The notes under the pieces are model-generated. The model was not told the origin of the DNA and did not search any database. It worked only from the letters and a program-made list of their open reading frames with translations. Of a stretch of 64,000 bases of DNA, positions 56,801-63,956 are shown in pieces (the first letter of the stretch is position 1; every line of letters begins with the position of its first letter). The stretch comes from G965247265 sp965247265 (GTDB lineage Bacteria > Pseudomonadota > Gammaproteobacteria > UBA4575), in assembly GCA_965247265.1 (NCBI GenBank), contig OZ252002.1, positions 2,418,001 through 2,482,000 of the forward strand. The letters run 5' to 3'. Both the position numbers and the translations under genes were made by a program.

Positions 56801-57086
56801 TGGTGTAGGTGCCTGCTTCGGCGCCTTCCCCGCCATCGACCTTCACTCCCTCCGACAGGTTGCCGGTACAGGTCACTGTCTTGTCGCTGACGGTGCACTG
56901 GGGGGACTCCGGTGTGGCCGGCTCGGCCTGGACAGTGAGCCCGCCGCCAAAGAACATCACACCCGCAACAGCCCACAACAACAGCACCTTGCGCAATGTG
57001 CGAGAACGCGAGACGGTCAAACCACCGTAGGCACCACGGCCTTCGCAATCAATCCCAGCGCTGGCCGCAAAGGTCATGTTCCGCAT
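53856..57086 (-). CDS. Autotransporter adhesin-like protein
   Basis: 1076 residues, ATG at 57086 with AGGAAGGA just upstream. Extended signal region with hydrophobic core LLLWAVAGVMFFGGGLTV and AEP cleavage (about residue 55). The passenger (to about 780) contains about eleven loose repeats of 30-40 residues of the form GxITTxG-x-x-SxGIxAxSxG, predicting a beta-helix. The C-terminal beta-barrel (about 800-1076) ends in LRVMF with the terminal Phe of outer-membrane barrels. Codon use and base composition differ sharply from the chromosome to its left. First gene of the island. Confidence 0.9.
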   Translation of the reverse strand: MRNMTFAASAGIDCEGRGAYGGLTVSRSRTLRKVLLLWAVAGVMFFGGGLTVQAEPATPESPQCTVSDKTVTCTGNLSEGVKVDGGEGAEAGTYTKLVVNNLNTNIVPATWTNGIGFTSDSDIDITVNTGGHSITAEYLPTFGIDAIAGVFAHSKEGGNITVKMTGTIASEGGNSDGIFARSQGVGSEDDGFVDITANGNITTNGHNSQGIAANSTGKGAVKVDMTGNITTDGTLGIGIYADTDGSVEVYTDGAILTKGSNSAGISAGSNGGNVTVNVTGTITTERGSSEGIAASINSGGNMEVIVNKGAVIKTLGNASQGISVVGTGIGNEDMEIGVDVKGAVIETSGNSNSSGIFAEASNGTSSDPAIAEENIIDITIDMTGDIKTTGKGDNNYGILARSPGDSDITVGVNGDITTEGTQSYGIFAQVQNAGAVDITVNGDITTLGDSSDGIVAEVGVGDGDVLINVTGDILAKGLSSSAIDTSVADGEIKITLHGGSLISEQTFGVEFGNSTIGKVNSLTISESAAVTISGGNGIDVMGGSGNETINNYGTLTALGAIDLGEGDNSFNNKAGATFNSGTFVTLSHEGDTDDTFRNAGNLSPGGADLVQITEISGDFQNAIRETGSGTLIGGIYTVTLAPESNDRLKVTGYATLDGTVRVVGAYAGAYTILESQQISGVTEFDGVMDTLFMDYELSYEDGSDIDIILDHVVLTSTRRKDVSFLQFAETANQQSMANALDSLDGSNVSNSVIQAVRSLTDPQQLPEALDAVSGEVHASLKGALMDTGQGSVAAISRRLGARFGDGGPWVAGYGSRGDTDAGSGTARMDTDLSGFVLGVDRALGERWRFGILGGHSQTDVTQRARLSSASVDTWSAGLYGGVEAGASSIRAGAIYNRHTINAKRTVHFTNFPAQRVSADYDAKSWQVFAEAGHKVQAGDLMLESFAGVSHTSLDTDGFSEIGGDETLTAASDTGDATFTTLGLRAAMELKDRVHAHGMAGWRHAFGDTDPSSNVRLGGNTIASKVMGAAIAEDALVTELGLEAELLGQAVFGVVYKGRYGDGVSDHGLNAGLRVMF

Positions 57087-57423
57087 GAAAGATCCTTCCT
57101 AAATAAAGACTCGTCGTCCCGTAGCCGACAAAACATGATCGAATGCTACCAATCTCTTAGCCCTCAGGCAACGATTTTAGGGTATTCGACAGGGCCAACG
57201 CCGTTGCGTTTGCTATCTAAAAGATTTCGCTGCACCCAGAATAACCCTTGCCCAACTCGATCAAGCACAAGAGCTTGCCCTTGAATGTGTACGTAAGAAT
57301 TACACCGGGTGTCGAGTAGAGCCCCGCTTAATAAATTGCCTCATGGCATCGGTTGTCCTAGCCCCCTGAACTTGATCCGCATTTTAAGGGAGAATTGTAT
57401 TTTGTAGTGGCCAAGGGGTTCCT

Positions 57424-57789
57424 ATGCGCAAGCGTTTCAAAGAGACCGGGATCATCAATCTGTTGCGAGGCATTGAAGTAAAGATAGCCGAAGGCCGGGC
57501 CGTGCCGGATGCGTGTCGCAGTGCGGGCGTGAGTGATAAAAGCTATTATCGCTGGCGTAAGCTCTACGGCAGTATGGGCAGCAGTGAAGTGAAGAAGTGT
57601 AAGGAATTGGAGAAGGAGAACGATCGACTCAAACACATTGTCGCCGATTTGGAACTCGATAAATGCATCCTGAAGGAAGCGCTGGATTTTTTAGGACACA
57701 AGGGGCAGGTCCCGAACAAGTACGCAAAACGGTCATGCATGTCCGTCAACGCCTGGGGAGTAGCGAGCGCCGCACCTGTCGTATATTAG
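57424..57789 (+). CDS. IS3-family transposase OrfA
   Basis: 121 residues. HTH (VPDACRSAGVSDKSYYRWRK) and leucine-zipper coiled-coil (ELEKENDRLKHIVADLEL). In its codons GAT-TTT-TTA (57685-57693) lies a classical -1 frameshift site leading to the OrfAB transposase; the residues after it are therefore not the conserved part. Confidence 0.9.
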   Translation: MRKRFKETGIINLLRGIEVKIAEGRAVPDACRSAGVSDKSYYRWRKLYGSMGSSEVKKCKELEKENDRLKHIVADLELDKCILKEALDFLGHKGQVPNKYAKRSCMSVNAWGVASAAPVVY

Positions 57790-58571
57790 ATCAACCTCGC
57801 AGCACGCAACGCTATGGTTGCATCCAGAATACTGACAATGAGGATGCCCTGAGACTAGCCCTGGTTCGTTTGGCCAAGCAGTACGGGTGGTACGGTTATC
57901 GCAAGATGACCGCCTTGCTTCGCATCGAAGGTTGGCGCGTCAATCACAAAAAAGTCGGACGTTTATGGCGAGAAGAAGGATTGCAAGTACCCAAGCGTCA
58001 TAAGAAACGTAAACGGCTCTACGACCATAAACATTCCATCATTCGGATGCGGCCCCTCTATCCACGACACATCCGGAGTGTTAATTTTGTACAAGATCGA
58101 CTCATCCATGGTCGCCCCTACAAGATGTTAACGGTAATCGATGAATATACCCGGCAGTGTTTAATAGTTGCCACGCAGTTTGCGATGACGTCACAAGAGG
58201 TGTTGGAAACACTGAGCCAACTCTTTATTCAACATGGAAAACCCCACTATATCCGTAGTGACAATGGCGGCGAATTCAAAGCCAGGCGGTTACAACAGCG
58301 GCTCACGCAAGTCGGTGTAGAACCGATTTATATCTACCCCGGCAGTCCTTGGGAGAATGGATATAACGAACGCTTCAATGGCACCTTACGAAATGAAGTA
58401 CTTAACCTCGAGGTCTTCTATTCCATCCAAGAAGCACAATCAGTGATTAAACAATGGGTGCAACAATACAATCACACCAGGCCCCGTCAATCATTAAACT
58501 ATCGACCTCCTGTGCCCGAAACCACGACACCTGCTCTCTCACAAGAAGTGGTACATACCAAGGGGGCTTGA
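57663..58571 (+). CDS. IS3-family transposase OrfB (catalytic DDE)
   Basis: 302 residues as an open frame, made as an OrfAB fusion by -1 frameshifting. HTH_21-type part (YGWYGYRKMTALLRIEGW) and integrase core: Asp in TVIDEYTRQC, Asp in IRSDNGGEF, Glu in SPWENGYNERF. Intact, so the element may be active. Confidence 0.92.
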   Translation: MHPEGSAGFFRTQGAGPEQVRKTVMHVRQRLGSSERRTCRILDQPRSTQRYGCIQNTDNEDALRLALVRLAKQYGWYGYRKMTALLRIEGWRVNHKKVGRLWREEGLQVPKRHKKRKRLYDHKHSIIRMRPLYPRHIRSVNFVQDRLIHGRPYKMLTVIDEYTRQCLIVATQFAMTSQEVLETLSQLFIQHGKPHYIRSDNGGEFKARRLQQRLTQVGVEPIYIYPGSPWENGYNERFNGTLRNEVLNLEVFYSIQEAQSVIKQWVQQYNHTRPRQSLNYRPPVPETTTPALSQEVVHTKGA

Positions 58572-58623
58572 CAACCGAACGGCCAGAAAAATTGAACAAA
58601 AATTAAACCTGGCCGAGGGCTGG

Positions 58624-59079
58624 ATGGATACTGTTCAAGAAGCACCAAGCCCTAATGTAGAATCAGGCCCTAAAATTCAGGCGCGGGTTCCGCTCATATC
58701 CTGGGTGCAAGGCGGACACTGGGCGGAAATTGTGGGTGACTTTCAGCCAGGTGATGCGGACGAATGGAGAGAAACCACCGCAAAGGTCGGGCCGCATGCT
58801 TTTGCCCTGCGGGTAAAGGGAAATTCCATGACGAACCCGCATGGTGCACCCAGTATTCCAGAAGGTGCCGTTGTGATTGTTGACCCGGATACGCCTGCAG
58901 ACAACGGAAGCATTGTGGTGGCTCGCCTGGAAAATCAAAAAGAAGCTACGTTGAAGAAACTCGTGATTGATGGTCCAAATAAATATCTAATGGCGTTAAA
59001 CCCGGATTACAGACCTATTGAAATAGACGGGAATTGCGCCGTAGTGGGGGTTGTAAGAAAAGTAGAATTTGACCTGTAA
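58624..59079 (+). CDS. Phage repressor (S24/LexA-like) cut off at its N-terminus by the IS
   Basis: 151 residues from the ATG at 58624. Coding extends upstream in frame to the IS tip at 58574 through ARKIEQKLNLAEGWMD, a stretch typical of the end of CI/C2 repressor HTH domains. So the DNA-binding part was removed by the IS-linked event. The remaining S24 domain has catalytic Ser in RVKGNSMTNP and Lys in ATLKKLVI. It cannot bind DNA as a repressor; a dominant-negative dimer partner is conceivable. Confidence 0.8.
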   Translation: MDTVQEAPSPNVESGPKIQARVPLISWVQGGHWAEIVGDFQPGDADEWRETTAKVGPHAFALRVKGNSMTNPHGAPSIPEGAVVIVDPDTPADNGSIVVARLENQKEATLKKLVIDGPNKYLMALNPDYRPIEIDGNCAVVGVVRKVEFDL

Positions 59080-59223
59080 CCGCAATCCGGTCTGGCACGA
59101 TGAAGACGTTGCAGACAACGATGAATTGAGATTGTCGGTCAGTTTGTCTACCGGCAAGGTGGGTATTAAAAATAATTTAAAATTACGGAAGTTCCTAGTT
59201 TAAGGTCTCGCACTATCACCAGG

Positions 59224-59920
59224 CTAGGTGCTCTTTAATAGCGCTTGTTCATGAGTCGCCTTGTGTAATCCCACGACGGTTTCTTCGATTTCATCGATGT
59301 AAGGTTCCAATGCTCCGTGCTCAATGCAGACGTGCGTTCCCCCTCCGTAGTAAAGCTGTTTGTCTAGAGAGAATCCTTTTAACCGGTTAAGCGATGCCGT
59401 CAACTCTTCGGGGTAGCGATATTTATTTTCGAACCCCGCAGTGTGGGTGATACAGTTTCTAACCTCAGCAAGCGCTTCGTAGTTGTTTATTGAGTCCGCT
59501 TTTTCTTGTTTCGTTTGTTCGTCCAGAATGCGTAACCTATGAACCGTCAGGTTGCGTTTTTTTAGGCCGTTCTTCGTTGATAGACTGCTCCAGCTGTCCA
59601 GCGAGGCCTTTGATTGACCACTCTACCATAGTGATCAAGGAAAACAGCACTCCGTATCGGATCTGCAAAGGCAGTCCTGCCGTGAACCAATGCTTAGTGC
59701 TTTCCAGAAGGTGTTGTAGATACGAATCATGGTGCTCATCCGAAAGACCCCATCCGCCAGAATCAGCTTGCTGCTGAATTGACTGACGCTCTTCATGATA
59801 TTGCCATTCAACATTCGCTTCCGAGAACTCCAGAAAACCCCGTATGCTACCGATCATGAATCTAAAGTCGAACGCATAAATAGGCTCGTTCATGAACCTT
59901 TCTGGATCAAAAGCGGTCAT
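59224..59920 (-). pseudogene. HEPN-like protein, split by a 1-base frameshift at an A7 run
   Basis: The first frame (59920 to 59537, 127 residues) ends EERPKKTQPDGS. Removing one A from the A7 run (T7 at 59557-59563 on the plus strand) joins it to a second frame ending at 59224: RNLTVHRLRILDEQ, then AEVRNCITHTAGF and GGGTHVCIEHG. Joined, it is 231 residues. The RNCITH motif (59443-59460) is the R-N-x3-H signature of HEPN RNase domains, and helices before it (RYGVLFSLITMVEWSIKGLA) fit the HEPN bundle. Function likely a toxin or anti-phage RNase, by analogy. Either broken, or the A7 run permits transcriptional slippage. Confidence 0.65.
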
Positions 59921-59974
59921 GGCAAATCACCCTTCATGGTGTGGTTCGGTGCTGCTCGTATGAGGGTAATTACA

Positions 59975-61186
59975 CTATTGAGGTGGGCCTATGTCTAGCC
60001 CCCTGGGTATGTACCAAGGTTTAAGAGAGACCTGGGACGATGGTTTCCGGCACAGGCGGTCAGCCTGAACATCCACACCACAGGTTAAAAACAAAACCTC
60101 TTTCGGAACCTGCTGATAGCTCTCTCTGCGTTTGAATAACTCATGCTCATCGACTTCCGTACCCTGTTCTTCGAACGTTTCCGCAAACGTGGTGTTGACG
60201 AATACCTGCAGGCTTAACGGATCATCCTTTGCCTCCAGAAAATCGACAGCAATCTGGCCCCAGGTTGCATTCGGCTGTAAGGAATACGCCGCCCACAAAT
60301 GAAACCCCGCATGACCCTCAAATTCATCACGCGCCACCCACTCCCCATTTTCCAGCATCCAGTATTTACTGGATTCACCAATCTCCTGCTCGCAATGAAT
60401 GCAAACGAAATGCGCCTTTTTCGGCTCTCCCTTCGGCCAGCGTAAATTCTTGAACTCAAGAACCTGCTTTTCCTTGCAGTGCGGACACGGTACATGGAAC
60501 TGCCTGCGATCCGATTGCTCATAGCTTCTCTCGACTTTCGAAAAACCCTTGACCGTGGGCGTGCTGCCGATAATGAACTGCCGGTTCCAGGCATCCTCCG
60601 CACGTTTTTTACCCAGACCGAGCTGATCGCCCTCCGTCCCTGCGGAAGGCGGATAGCCATCGACCTCATCAAAAAATACTTTTCTAACGGTAATCCTGCG
60701 AAAACCACGCGCGCTGTTCGCCCCTACGATATGCAACACACCGCCCGGGTAGGCTTTGGTCATGATCGTGTTGCTGCTGTCGCGCGTGCGCGGATCGGAA
60801 ACCAATCCATCCAGTACAGGCATGTCGCGCAGCATCGGGTCGATCTCTTCTTTCGAATACCCTGACCCGTCCTCAACCGTTGGCTGTACCACCAACAAGC
60901 TGCAGGGGTCCTGGTGGATGTGATACCCCACCGCCATGTTCAACATCTTGGTGTAGCCAATACGCGATGACTTCATCAGCGTGATGACTTCTACCTCGGG
61001 GTCAGTCAGCGCATCCATGATGGCGCGTTGATACGGCCAGGTGTTCCATTTTCCCGATTGTGAACTGGACTCCGCTGATAAATATCCGTAGGTATCAGCC
61101 CACTGACTCAGGCTCAGTTTCGGCGGCGGCCGGTATTCGCTCGTGATACTTGTCCAGAGCTGCGCTAAGCTGAGGCGGCATTCCAT
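59975..61186 (-). CDS. Phage terminase large subunit (GpA type), C-terminally truncated
   Basis: 403 residues from the ATG at 61186 (TTG at 61195 also possible). GpA-family features: SSSQSGKWNTWPYQRAIMDA, ATPase Walker A-like MKSSRIGYTKML, Walker B VFFDEVDGYP, then a zinc-finger-like CPHCKE/CIHCEQ pair. Full-length relatives have 550-650 residues with a C-terminal nuclease; here homology stops after LTCGVDVQADRL and the frame ends in sequence of an IS end. So packaging function is lost. Overlaps the small-subunit gene by about 90 bases. Confidence 0.88.
   Translation of the reverse strand: MECRLSLAQLWTSITSEYRPPPKLSLSQWADTYGYLSAESSSQSGKWNTWPYQRAIMDALTDPEVEVITLMKSSRIGYTKMLNMAVGYHIHQDPCSLLVVQPTVEDGSGYSKEEIDPMLRDMPVLDGLVSDPRTRDSSNTIMTKAYPGGVLHIVGANSARGFRRITVRKVFFDEVDGYPPSAGTEGDQLGLGKKRAEDAWNRQFIIGSTPTVKGFSKVERSYEQSDRRQFHVPCPHCKEKQVLEFKNLRWPKGEPKKAHFVCIHCEQEIGESSKYWMLENGEWVARDEFEGHAGFHLWAAYSLQPNATWGQIAVDFLEAKDDPLSLQVFVNTTFAETFEEQGTEVDEHELFKRRESYQQVPKEVLFLTCGVDVQADRLCRKPSSQVSLKPWYIPRGLDIGPPQ
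59992..60020 (-). mobile_element. Relic right end of an IS related to the 57.4-kb IS3 element
   Basis: TGTCTAGCCCCCTGGGTATG plus TACCA matches the inverted right tip of the intact IS at 23 of 25 positions, but in the opposite orientation, with no transposase attached. It lies exactly where terminase homology ends, so a deletion between IS interior and terminase is the simplest reading. Confidence 0.7.
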
Positions 61187-61631
61187 GGTCCGCAATATCC
61201 ATTAATGAGCGATTGCATAAGGTCTCTAACTTCCCTACATCGGTTTTCGTCAGCTTCGGGATCTTCGTCTTCGCCTGATTCGGAATGGCACGCACCTTGG
61301 TCTTCACAATGTGGGCCAGCTGCGCACACTGCAACACTACAAACTCAGTGGGCAATCGCTGCTTCTCAAGCGTGGCGATGTCCAGCTCGATCTTGACTCG
61401 TTGGGATCGGGCCAACAGAGCACGCTCCACATTCAGATTGATCACCTGGTTGTCTTCATCCGATAAATAAATCGCTGCCAACGCTTCTTTCGTTCTGTAA
61501 GCAAAAGCACGCCTGGATCGGCCAACCGGTTGTATGCCCCCCAGCCGCTTCTTGATGGTGCGATGCGTCTTGCCCGTCATCTCCACCAGCTTGTTAATGG
61601 AAGATGTGGTTCGGTCTTCTTTGATCGGCAT
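61095..61631 (-). CDS. Phage terminase small subunit-like DNA-binding protein
   Basis: 178 residues from the ATG at 61631. N-terminal HTH (SSINKLVEMTGKTHRTIKKRL) followed by a long helical region (LNVERALLARSQRVKIELDIATLEKQRLPTE), the arrangement of Nu1-type/DUF1441 terminase small subunits. Directly upstream of, and overlapping, the large-subunit gene. The 9-bp repeat array upstream may be its binding site. Confidence 0.75.
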   Translation of the reverse strand: MPIKEDRTTSSINKLVEMTGKTHRTIKKRLGGIQPVGRSRRAFAYRTKEALAAIYLSDEDNQVINLNVERALLARSQRVKIELDIATLEKQRLPTEFVVLQCAQLAHIVKTKVRAIPNQAKTKIPKLTKTDVGKLETLCNRSLMDIADHGMPPQLSAALDKYHERIPAAAETEPESVG

Positions 61632-61744
61632 GTGAATTTTGAATTGTTGTTGCCCTATAGAGCGCCGGTGGCTGGCGAAACTCTGCGCTCTTGCACACCC
61701 GCTATACAATCACCTGGGAAGTACCTTTTAAATCTGTAATTTAC

Positions 61745-61877
61745 TGTCGCAGGTGTCGTACTTGTCGCAGTAGTCGTACCTGTCGCAGGTGTCGCAGTTC
61801 CCCAAGTGCGACAGGGGGGGTCGCAGTAAAAATGGCTTAGCTGTGCGGCCTGCAGACGAAGTGCGACAGGTGCGACA
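61745..61877. repeat. Array of 9-bp TGTCGCAGG-type repeats upstream of the terminase genes
   Basis: Six units at exact 9-base steps (61745, 61754, 61763, 61772, 61781, 61790): TGTCGCAGG, TGTCGTACT, TGTCGCAGT, AGTCGTACC, TGTCGCAGG, TGTCGCAGT. Inverted copies TGCGACA follow at 61807, 61862 and 61871 (the last two again 9 apart), and a forward GTCGCAGT at 61820. 114 bases upstream of the terminase small-subunit start, the usual place of cos/pac. Confidence 0.85.
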
Positions 61878-61913
61878 GGGGTGTAGCACTTGCGCATATC
61901 GGAATAGTAATGA

Positions 61914-63008
61914 TCAATAAACGGCAATGCCGTGGGCAGGTAACAATTCCTTCAGGACATAATAACGATGCAAGGCGGCCGCCTGATGAAACCGGTAAAT
62001 GTGTGTGTTGATTACCTCCGTCGAGGAAAGACGCTCGGGAAATCTGTCTTTCTCATCTTCCCACTCTCGATGATCGTAAGAAACCTGCTCTTCGCCTGGT
62101 TCAGAGTCATAAATCGTTTTTTCTTGAATCGCTGACCGCCACCGTTCAATACGATCCTTTTTCTTCCCTTCAAATCGGAGAATCTCATTGACCTTTCTTT
62201 CGAAATTATCAAACGGTCGTGAGTCTGAGTGGGCGTAGTACTTACGCGCAAAGCGGGAGAAGTATCCATGAATCTTCTTGCAACCTTCCAGGTAGGTTCC
62301 TGGGTTGTTGCGGACTGAGATAGTTCCATTTTCGGGTCTCGGTTTCTCGAATTGCACGTTCCAATGGAGATAAGGCCGATCTGGGTAGGTTAGTGTCCCA
62401 CTATGACCCAACATATCTGCTCTTTTCTCTAGAAGAGAAGTTGCAATAGTACGCGATGTGTACTTGGCAATAAATTTTACTGCCTTACTTTCAATATATC
62501 GTTCAATTTCCTTGTTTTTGACGCCGACAAATTTCAGGGTATCGTTTTTCACATCATTATATTTGGAACCAATCCCTGAGAAACCATAGTGGGAAAAGGT
62601 ATCCATATAGACATGTGCTGCTATGCCGAGGAGCTCAAATCCGAACTTACAATGGGCGGCCGCTTTTTCGATGTGGTGCTTGATCATCTCACGTGCAATC
62701 ATACTGTCTTGGGTGCACAACAACCGTTCTTCCAACGTTTTACCCACACCACCTGGCAGGAAGTGGAACGGTACCCAGACACGTCGTTGCTCATCTGGTT
62801 TGACTTTACTGTTTAACACGCACTGTTTATCGTGGTGTGCGGTGGCAATCCCATACAACAATCCGCCATCGGAATGAGGTTCGCTATCCTGTTGGGTGGA
62901 ATCATCCACGAATTGCGCCGCATAGGCGATTGTCTTGGCATCTCGTTGTGAGATGCCTGCAGCACGGGCCAGAACGTACGTGCCATAAAAGTGCATGTCG
63001 GTTTGCAT
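61914..63008 (-). CDS. DUF6765-like phage/island protein
   Basis: 364 residues. Begins MQTDMHFYGTYVLARAAGIS and contains AYAAQFVDDST, HVYMDTFSHYGFSG and YLHWNVQFEKPRP, which I associate with DUF6765. The conserved His/Asp residues (DMHFYG, HSDGG, HHDKQ, AHVYMDTFSH) suggest a metal-dependent hydrolase of the phospholipase-C/HD kind, but no activity is known to me. Between the terminase genes and the antiterminator, transcribed with them. Confidence 0.65.
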   Translation of the reverse strand: MQTDMHFYGTYVLARAAGISQRDAKTIAYAAQFVDDSTQQDSEPHSDGGLLYGIATAHHDKQCVLNSKVKPDEQRRVWVPFHFLPGGVGKTLEERLLCTQDSMIAREMIKHHIEKAAAHCKFGFELLGIAAHVYMDTFSHYGFSGIGSKYNDVKNDTLKFVGVKNKEIERYIESKAVKFIAKYTSRTIATSLLEKRADMLGHSGTLTYPDRPYLHWNVQFEKPRPENGTISVRNNPGTYLEGCKKIHGYFSRFARKYYAHSDSRPFDNFERKVNEILRFEGKKKDRIERWRSAIQEKTIYDSEPGEEQVSYDHREWEDEKDRFPERLSSTEVINTHIYRFHQAAALHRYYVLKELLPAHGIAVY

Positions 63009-63062
63009 CGTTTTCCTCTTACATCAATGTTGGACTGGCAGTAAAAAAACCTACAAACAAAA

Positions 63063-63118
63063 CACTATATATAGGTCGTACAGCATATTGATGGTACAGT
63101 ATATAGACCATACGGTAT
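63063..63118. promoter_or_regulatory. AT-rich repeat region upstream of the DUF6765 gene
   Basis: Two related units, TATATAGGTCGTAC and TATATAGACCATAC, and two GTACAG copies within 55 bases; GGTC and GACC also face each other. Looks like an operator/promoter region for the minus-strand late genes. Confidence 0.4.
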
Positions 63119-63156
63119 TTTGTAAAAAGAAGCGCCCTTCTCTTACAGCTGCATGA

Positions 63157-63519
63157 CTAAGCCGCCCTGGAAACGCTCATGGCAGCATCCAGCCAGGCCG
63201 TGCCTGACTTCACCAATACCTCGGCCCGCTTGCGGTTGATCTTTAACTTCCGCGCCACCTGCGACAGGTTGCATGACCCCATGTAATACAAAAATACCGC
63301 CTGACCCAGACCAGGATGCCGCTGCTGCAGCTTGCCCACCATACTATCGACAAACAACGCTTCATCGTCACTCAGTAACGATGCGGGCACCGTTGAGCCC
63401 AGCAGACGGCGAAACGGCGTCACCGCTGGATAGCCCAAGCGGTAATCCGGATTCACCCGCGCCCATCGGGCCCACTGCTCCAGCAACCACTGCGTTTGAT
63501 GCGTGTCGAGTTCAGGCAA
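63157..63519 (-). CDS. Phage antitermination protein Q-like
   Basis: 120 residues, TTG start with AAGGGA five bases upstream (no other start before an in-frame stop). LLEQWARWARVNPDYRLGYP, SDDEALFVDSMVGKLQQRHP, then YYMGSCNLSQVARKLKINR (HTH) match the lambdoid type-2 Q antiterminators that let polymerase read into late genes. Upstream of terminase genes on the same strand, as expected. A hairpin lies 45 bases upstream. Confidence 0.75.
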   Translation of the reverse strand: MPELDTHQTQWLLEQWARWARVNPDYRLGYPAVTPFRRLLGSTVPASLLSDDEALFVDSMVGKLQQRHPGLGQAVFLYYMGSCNLSQVARKLKINRKRAEVLVKSGTAWLDAAMSVSRAA

Positions 63520-63562
63520 TGTAATCCCTTGATTGACTGTTCATGAATATTACTCCAGGCAA

Positions 63563-63594
63563 CAAAAAACCCGGCGCCTGACGGCGACCGGGTT
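63563..63594 (-). terminator. Strong hairpin with T-run upstream of the Q-like gene
   Basis: Arms AACCCGG (63568-63574) and CCGGGTT (63588-63594), with further inner pairs; on the minus strand followed by TTTTTTG. A rho-independent terminator for transcription entering from the right, or a tR-like target. Confidence 0.7.
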
Positions 63595-63717
63595 CTTATT
63601 CGGAGCGAAGAAGACCAACGTATGCGTGCAAGGCTACTTCATTGGTCCCAAAAGTGCAAATAGTCTTCTATTCAGCGGTCCTCTGATACACTGAACGTGT
63701 GGCACTAGCCTAAAGAT

Positions 63718-63755
63718 ACACAACATTTCTGTTGACATTAACAGATATGTTGTGT
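63718..63755. promoter_or_regulatory. 16-bp palindromic operator upstream of hicAB
   Basis: ACACAACATTTCTGTT (63718-63733), 6-base spacer, AACAGATATGTTGTGT (63740-63755): one mismatch in 16-bp arms. Ends 12 bases before the hicA ATG; the expected site for autoregulation by the HicB antitoxin. Confidence 0.75.
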
Positions 63756-63767
63756 GTAGTCAGAGAC

Positions 63768-63956
63768 ATGAATGCAACCAAACTTCGCCGCTGGCTCAAG
63801 AAACAAGGATGCACCTTTGAGACCCATAAGGGTGGAAGCGGTCATCTGACTATTCGGCGCGGACAACGGACTTCACAATTACCGATGTACGGCGGCCGGA
63901 AAGAGCTTGGCAAGGGTTTGGTGGCGAAGATCAAGAAGGATTTAGGACTAAAGTAA
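63768..63956 (+). CDS. hicA: HicA-type mRNA interferase toxin
   Basis: 62 residues from the ATG at 63768 (upstream in-frame codons belong to the operator). YcfA/HicA dsRBD-like fold: NATKLRRWLKKQGCTFETHK, catalytic His in HKGGSGHL, then the basic tail with KIKKDLGL. Its stop TAA shares a base with the hicB ATG. Confidence 0.92.
   Translation: MNATKLRRWLKKQGCTFETHKGGSGHLTIRRGQRTSQLPMYGGRKELGKGLVAKIKKDLGLK

Larger units (their letters stand above)
57354..58573 (+). mobile_element. IS3-family insertion sequence, complete (1,220 bp)
   Basis: Tips TGTCCTAGCCCCCTGA (from 57354) and, inverted, TGTCAAGCCCCCTTGG (from 58573); imperfect inverted repeats with one offset base. Two frames, orfA and orfB, joined by a TTTTTTA slippery heptamer (57687-57693). 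No clear target duplication flanks it, so one side may have been rearranged after insertion. Confidence 0.9.

Noticed and set aside
56127..57284. 385-residue frame on the plus strand opposite the autotransporter
   Set aside because: An antisense shadow of the repeat-rich, GC-rich autotransporter gene; no family features, and the minus-strand protein has signal, repeats and barrel.
57087..57353. An open stretch before the IS (with RITLAQLDQAQELALECV) as the missing repressor N-terminus
   Set aside because: No HTH resemblance and no start codon in that frame; it looks like a fragment or chance reading.
57354..58573. Target-site duplication flanking the IS
   Set aside because: Left flank ends CGGT and right flank begins ACCG; these are inverted, not direct, so no duplication is claimed.
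61745..61877. CRISPR array
   Set aside because: Units are 9 bp with no spacers and no cas genes are nearby.
61655..61927. Thr/Ala/Pro-repeat frame on the minus strand between DUF6765 and terminase genes
   Set aside because: Its repeats are just the 9-bp DNA array translated; no start signal or homology.
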